Shown here: one piece after another, positions 49,130 through 50,459 of the stretch | How positions within the stretch are numbered: position 1 is the first letter of the stretch | How the letters are laid out: the number at the start of each line of letters is the position of its first letter | NCBI GenBank assembly: GCA_038123715.1 | Contig: JAYPAN010000011.1 | Coordinates: 1 to 50,459 of the forward strand | Source of the DNA: JAYPAN01 sp038123715 | GTDB lineage: Bacteria > Pseudomonadota > Alphaproteobacteria > RS24 | Direction: 5' to 3' | Length of the DNA stretch: 50,459 nt | Notes under the pieces: model-generated | Seen by the model: the letters and a program-made list of their open reading frames with translations, nothing else | Databases searched by the model: none | What the model was told of the DNA's origin: nothing | Position numbers and translations under genes: made by a program

Positions 49130-50010
49130 CACTCGGCATCCTTCTCTTTATCTTCGGTGTCGGCAGCTTCATCAGCGGCTTCATCAGCAGAGTCTTCCGT
49201 TGCGGCGTCATCTGCTGCCGCTTCCTCAACCGGTGCTTCCTCAACCGCAGCTTCCGCCACTTCTTCAGCAGGGGCTTCCTCGGCAGGCGCTTCCGCTGTC
49301 GCCTCAACGACTTCTTCCGGCGCTTCCTCCTCGGCCAGTTCAACCAGTGCCGCAGGCATTGGCAGACCATCCGGCAAAGGCCGTTTGACGGCATCGCGCA
49401 GCAAAATCCAGCCGCCCTTGGCACCCGGCACCGCACCCTTGACCATAAGCAAGCCACGCTCCGTATCGGTTTTCACGACCGTCAGATTTTGCACCGTCAC
49501 GCGGACATCGCCCATATGACCGGCCATTTTCTTGCCCTTAAACACTTTGCCCGGATCTTGGCATTGACCGGTAGAGCCGTGCGAACGGTGCGAAATAGAC
49601 ACACCATGCGAAGCACGCAAGCCACCGAAATTATGCCGCTTCATAGCACCGGCAAAACCACGCCCGATAGAAACACCGGTCGCGTCAACATGCTGACCTT
49701 CCAGAAAATGATTGGCCGCAAGCTCGGCACCGACATCAATCATATTGTCGGGGCTGACACGAAACTCGGCCAAGCGCCGCTTCGGCTCAACCCGCGCATT
49801 GGCGAAATGCCCGCGCATGGCTTTGCTGGTGCGGTTGACTTTGGCAAAGCCCGAACCAAGCTGCACTGCAGTGTAGCCGTCTCGCTCCTCGGTTCGCTGG
49901 GCAACCACCTGGCATTTGTCAAGTTTCAGCACGGTTACCGGAACGTGCTGGCCGCTATCGGTAAACAGGCGGGTCATCCCGACTTTTTGAACTATCAATC
50001 CCGAACGCAT
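49129..50010 (-). CDS. rplC: 50S ribosomal protein L3 with long acidic C-terminal tail
   Basis: An L3 protein (293 residues) needed early in large-subunit assembly. The core has MRSGLIVQKVGMTRLF, GGLRASHGVSISHRSHGSTGQCQDPGKVFKGKKMAGHMG and GAVPGAKGGWILLRDAVKRP. After residue 226 a 67-residue tail rich in Glu, Ala and Asp follows; it is unusually long compared with ordinary L3 proteins of roughly 205-240 residues. ATG 50010 has GAGGAGA 9 bases upstream; the 6 codons before it are not needed. Confidence 0.96.
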   Translation of the reverse strand: MRSGLIVQKVGMTRLFTDSGQHVPVTVLKLDKCQVVAQRTEERDGYTAVQLGSGFAKVNRTSKAMRGHFANARVEPKRRLAEFRVSPDNMIDVGAELAANHFLEGQHVDATGVSIGRGFAGAMKRHNFGGLRASHGVSISHRSHGSTGQCQDPGKVFKGKKMAGHMGDVRVTVQNLTVVKTDTERGLLMVKGAVPGAKGGWILLRDAVKRPLPDGLPMPAALVELAEEEAPEEVVEATAEAPAEEAPAEEVAEAAVEEAPVEEAAADDAATEDSADEAADEAADTEDKEKDAE

Positions 50011-50034
50011 CTGGTCAGGTCTCCTCACTTGGCC

Positions 50035-50346
50035 CTAAAGCTTAATCTGCACATCGACGCCGGCAGGCAGGTCGAGTTTCATCAGGGCATCAACGGTTTG
50101 CGGTGTCGGGTCAACAATGTCGAGCATGCGCTTATGGGTTCGCATTTCAAATTGCTCGCGGCTTTTCTTGTCAATATGCGGCCCGCGCAGAACCGTGAAT
50201 TTCTCAATATGGGTCGGTAGCGGAATTGGCCCGCGCACATTGGCTCCTGTCCGTTTGGCCGTATTCAGAATCTCGCGCGCCGAATTATCCAGCACACGAT
50301 GGTCAAACGCTTTCAGGCGAATCCGAATGTTTTGATTTTGAACCAT
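50035..50346 (-). CDS. rpsJ: 30S ribosomal protein S10
   Basis: A 103-residue small-subunit protein, also NusE in transcription antitermination. Diagnostic are IRIRLKAFDHRVLDNSAREI, GANVRGPIPLPTHIEKFTVLRGPHIDKKSREQFEMRTHKR and LDIVDPTPQTVDALMKLDLPAGVD. It heads the S10 operon and starts 17 bases after a terminator-like hairpin. Confidence 0.97.
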   Translation of the reverse strand: MVQNQNIRIRLKAFDHRVLDNSAREILNTAKRTGANVRGPIPLPTHIEKFTVLRGPHIDKKSREQFEMRTHKRMLDIVDPTPQTVDALMKLDLPAGVDVQIKL

Positions 50347-50362
50347 GTCTTGTTCCCGTTCC

Positions 50363-50395
50363 CAAAAAAGAAGCGCGCCCCCGAAAGGGCGCGCC
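50363..50395 (-). terminator. Terminator-like hairpin between tuf and rpsJ
   Basis: On the minus strand GGCGCGCCC (50395-50387) pairs with GGGCGCGC (50380-50373) around a short TTTC-containing loop. It is followed by TTCTTTTTT (50372-50364). It is 9 bases after the tuf stop and 17 bases before rpsJ, so it may end tuf transcription or act as an attenuator for the S10 operon. Confidence 0.8.
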
Positions 50396-50404
50396 TGTTA
50401 ATGC

Positions 50405-50459
50405 CTACTCAATAATTGCGGCGACGACGCCGGCACCGACGGTGCGTCCGCCTTCACGA
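50405..50459 (-). CDS. tuf: Elongation factor Tu, C-terminal end (truncated by window end)
   Basis: Only the last 17 codons and the stop are present: REGGRTVGAGVVAAIIE, the conserved C-terminus of EF-Tu. The stop is TAG at 50405-50407 read on the minus strand. The rest of the gene lies beyond the window. tuf directly before rpsJ is a common order. Confidence 0.93.
   Translation of the reverse strand, partial: REGGRTVGAGVVAAIIE

Noticed and set aside
49111..50220. 369-codon plus-strand open frame, plus a Ser-rich frame at 48617-49519
   Set aside because: Both are antisense to rplC and rplD. The Ser/Ala low complexity mirrors the Glu/Ala codons of the L3 tail.

Overview
The window is a 50.5 kb piece of an alphaproteobacterial chromosome. 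The evidence is the division-site ATPase MipZ, an ATP12-type F1 assembly chaperone, the alphaproteobacterial families DUF1489 and DUF3572, a DinB with an N-terminal zinc ribbon, a D,D-carboxypeptidase with a SPOR domain, and the topA-rnr-DUF983-NUDIX-rpmG gene order. I cannot name the genus from sequence alone. Two runs of exactly 100 N (10379-10478 and 15630-15729) are gap placeholders, so this is a scaffolded draft or metagenome assembly. Coding density is very high, many neighbours overlap by 1-8 bases, and no stretch longer than 300 bases lacks a gene.

Region by region: 1-6068 (+) carries the 3' part of topA, then rnr, a DUF983 membrane protein, a NUDIX hydrolase and rpmG, which has its own promoter and terminator. 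6168-10250 (+) carries DUF3572, a HAD-like protein, dinB, a RidA-like protein and a FemAB/GNAT-like protein. 10255-11046 (-) is an RTX repeat protein broken by an assembly gap, divergent from a HIT hydrolase. 11552-14245 (-) is clpS-clpA. 14373-15611 (+) is a secreted D,D-carboxypeptidase, convergent with mipZ and a membrane J-domain protein (-) across a tandem repeat that contains the second gap. 17182-20262 (+) is a tightly coupled SDR-ALDH-panC run. 20257-23132 (-) is mgtE, a secreted kelch protein and DUF1489, divergent from a MAPEG protein. 23731-27967 (-) is a YeiH-type transporter, a Baeyer-Villiger-type flavin monooxygenase, a methyltransferase and a small acidic protein. 28164-29620 (-) holds tRNA-Leu(GAG), cysH and a Met8p-like siroheme enzyme, divergent from lipB (+). 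30409-36361 (-) is rluC, a HAD phosphatase, the ATP12 chaperone and both subunits of propionyl-CoA carboxylase. 36470-50459 (-) is the complete S10-spc-alpha ribosomal protein cluster from the end of tuf to rplQ, including secY, adk and rpoA.

Most of the window is housekeeping: translation and secretion (ribosomal cluster, secY, rpoA, rpmG, rluC, tRNA-Leu), protein quality control (ClpS-ClpA, J-protein), nucleic acid maintenance (TopA, RNase R, Pol IV), division and cell wall (MipZ, D,D-carboxypeptidase), and cofactor, sulfur and carbon metabolism (PanC, LipB, CysH, siroheme synthase, PCC). I found no phage, insertion sequence, integron, CRISPR array or defence island.

The least explained features are a set of short tandem duplications (9 to 18 bp units). 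Three of them include the stop codon of a gene and one lies inside a signal peptide. Also notable are a membrane J-protein translationally coupled to mipZ, the BVMO/methyltransferase/YeiH run, a terminator-like hairpin immediately upstream of rpsJ, and a 67-residue acidic tail on ribosomal protein L3. No single undescribed system stands out. The best leads are the repeats and the mipZ-J-protein pair.
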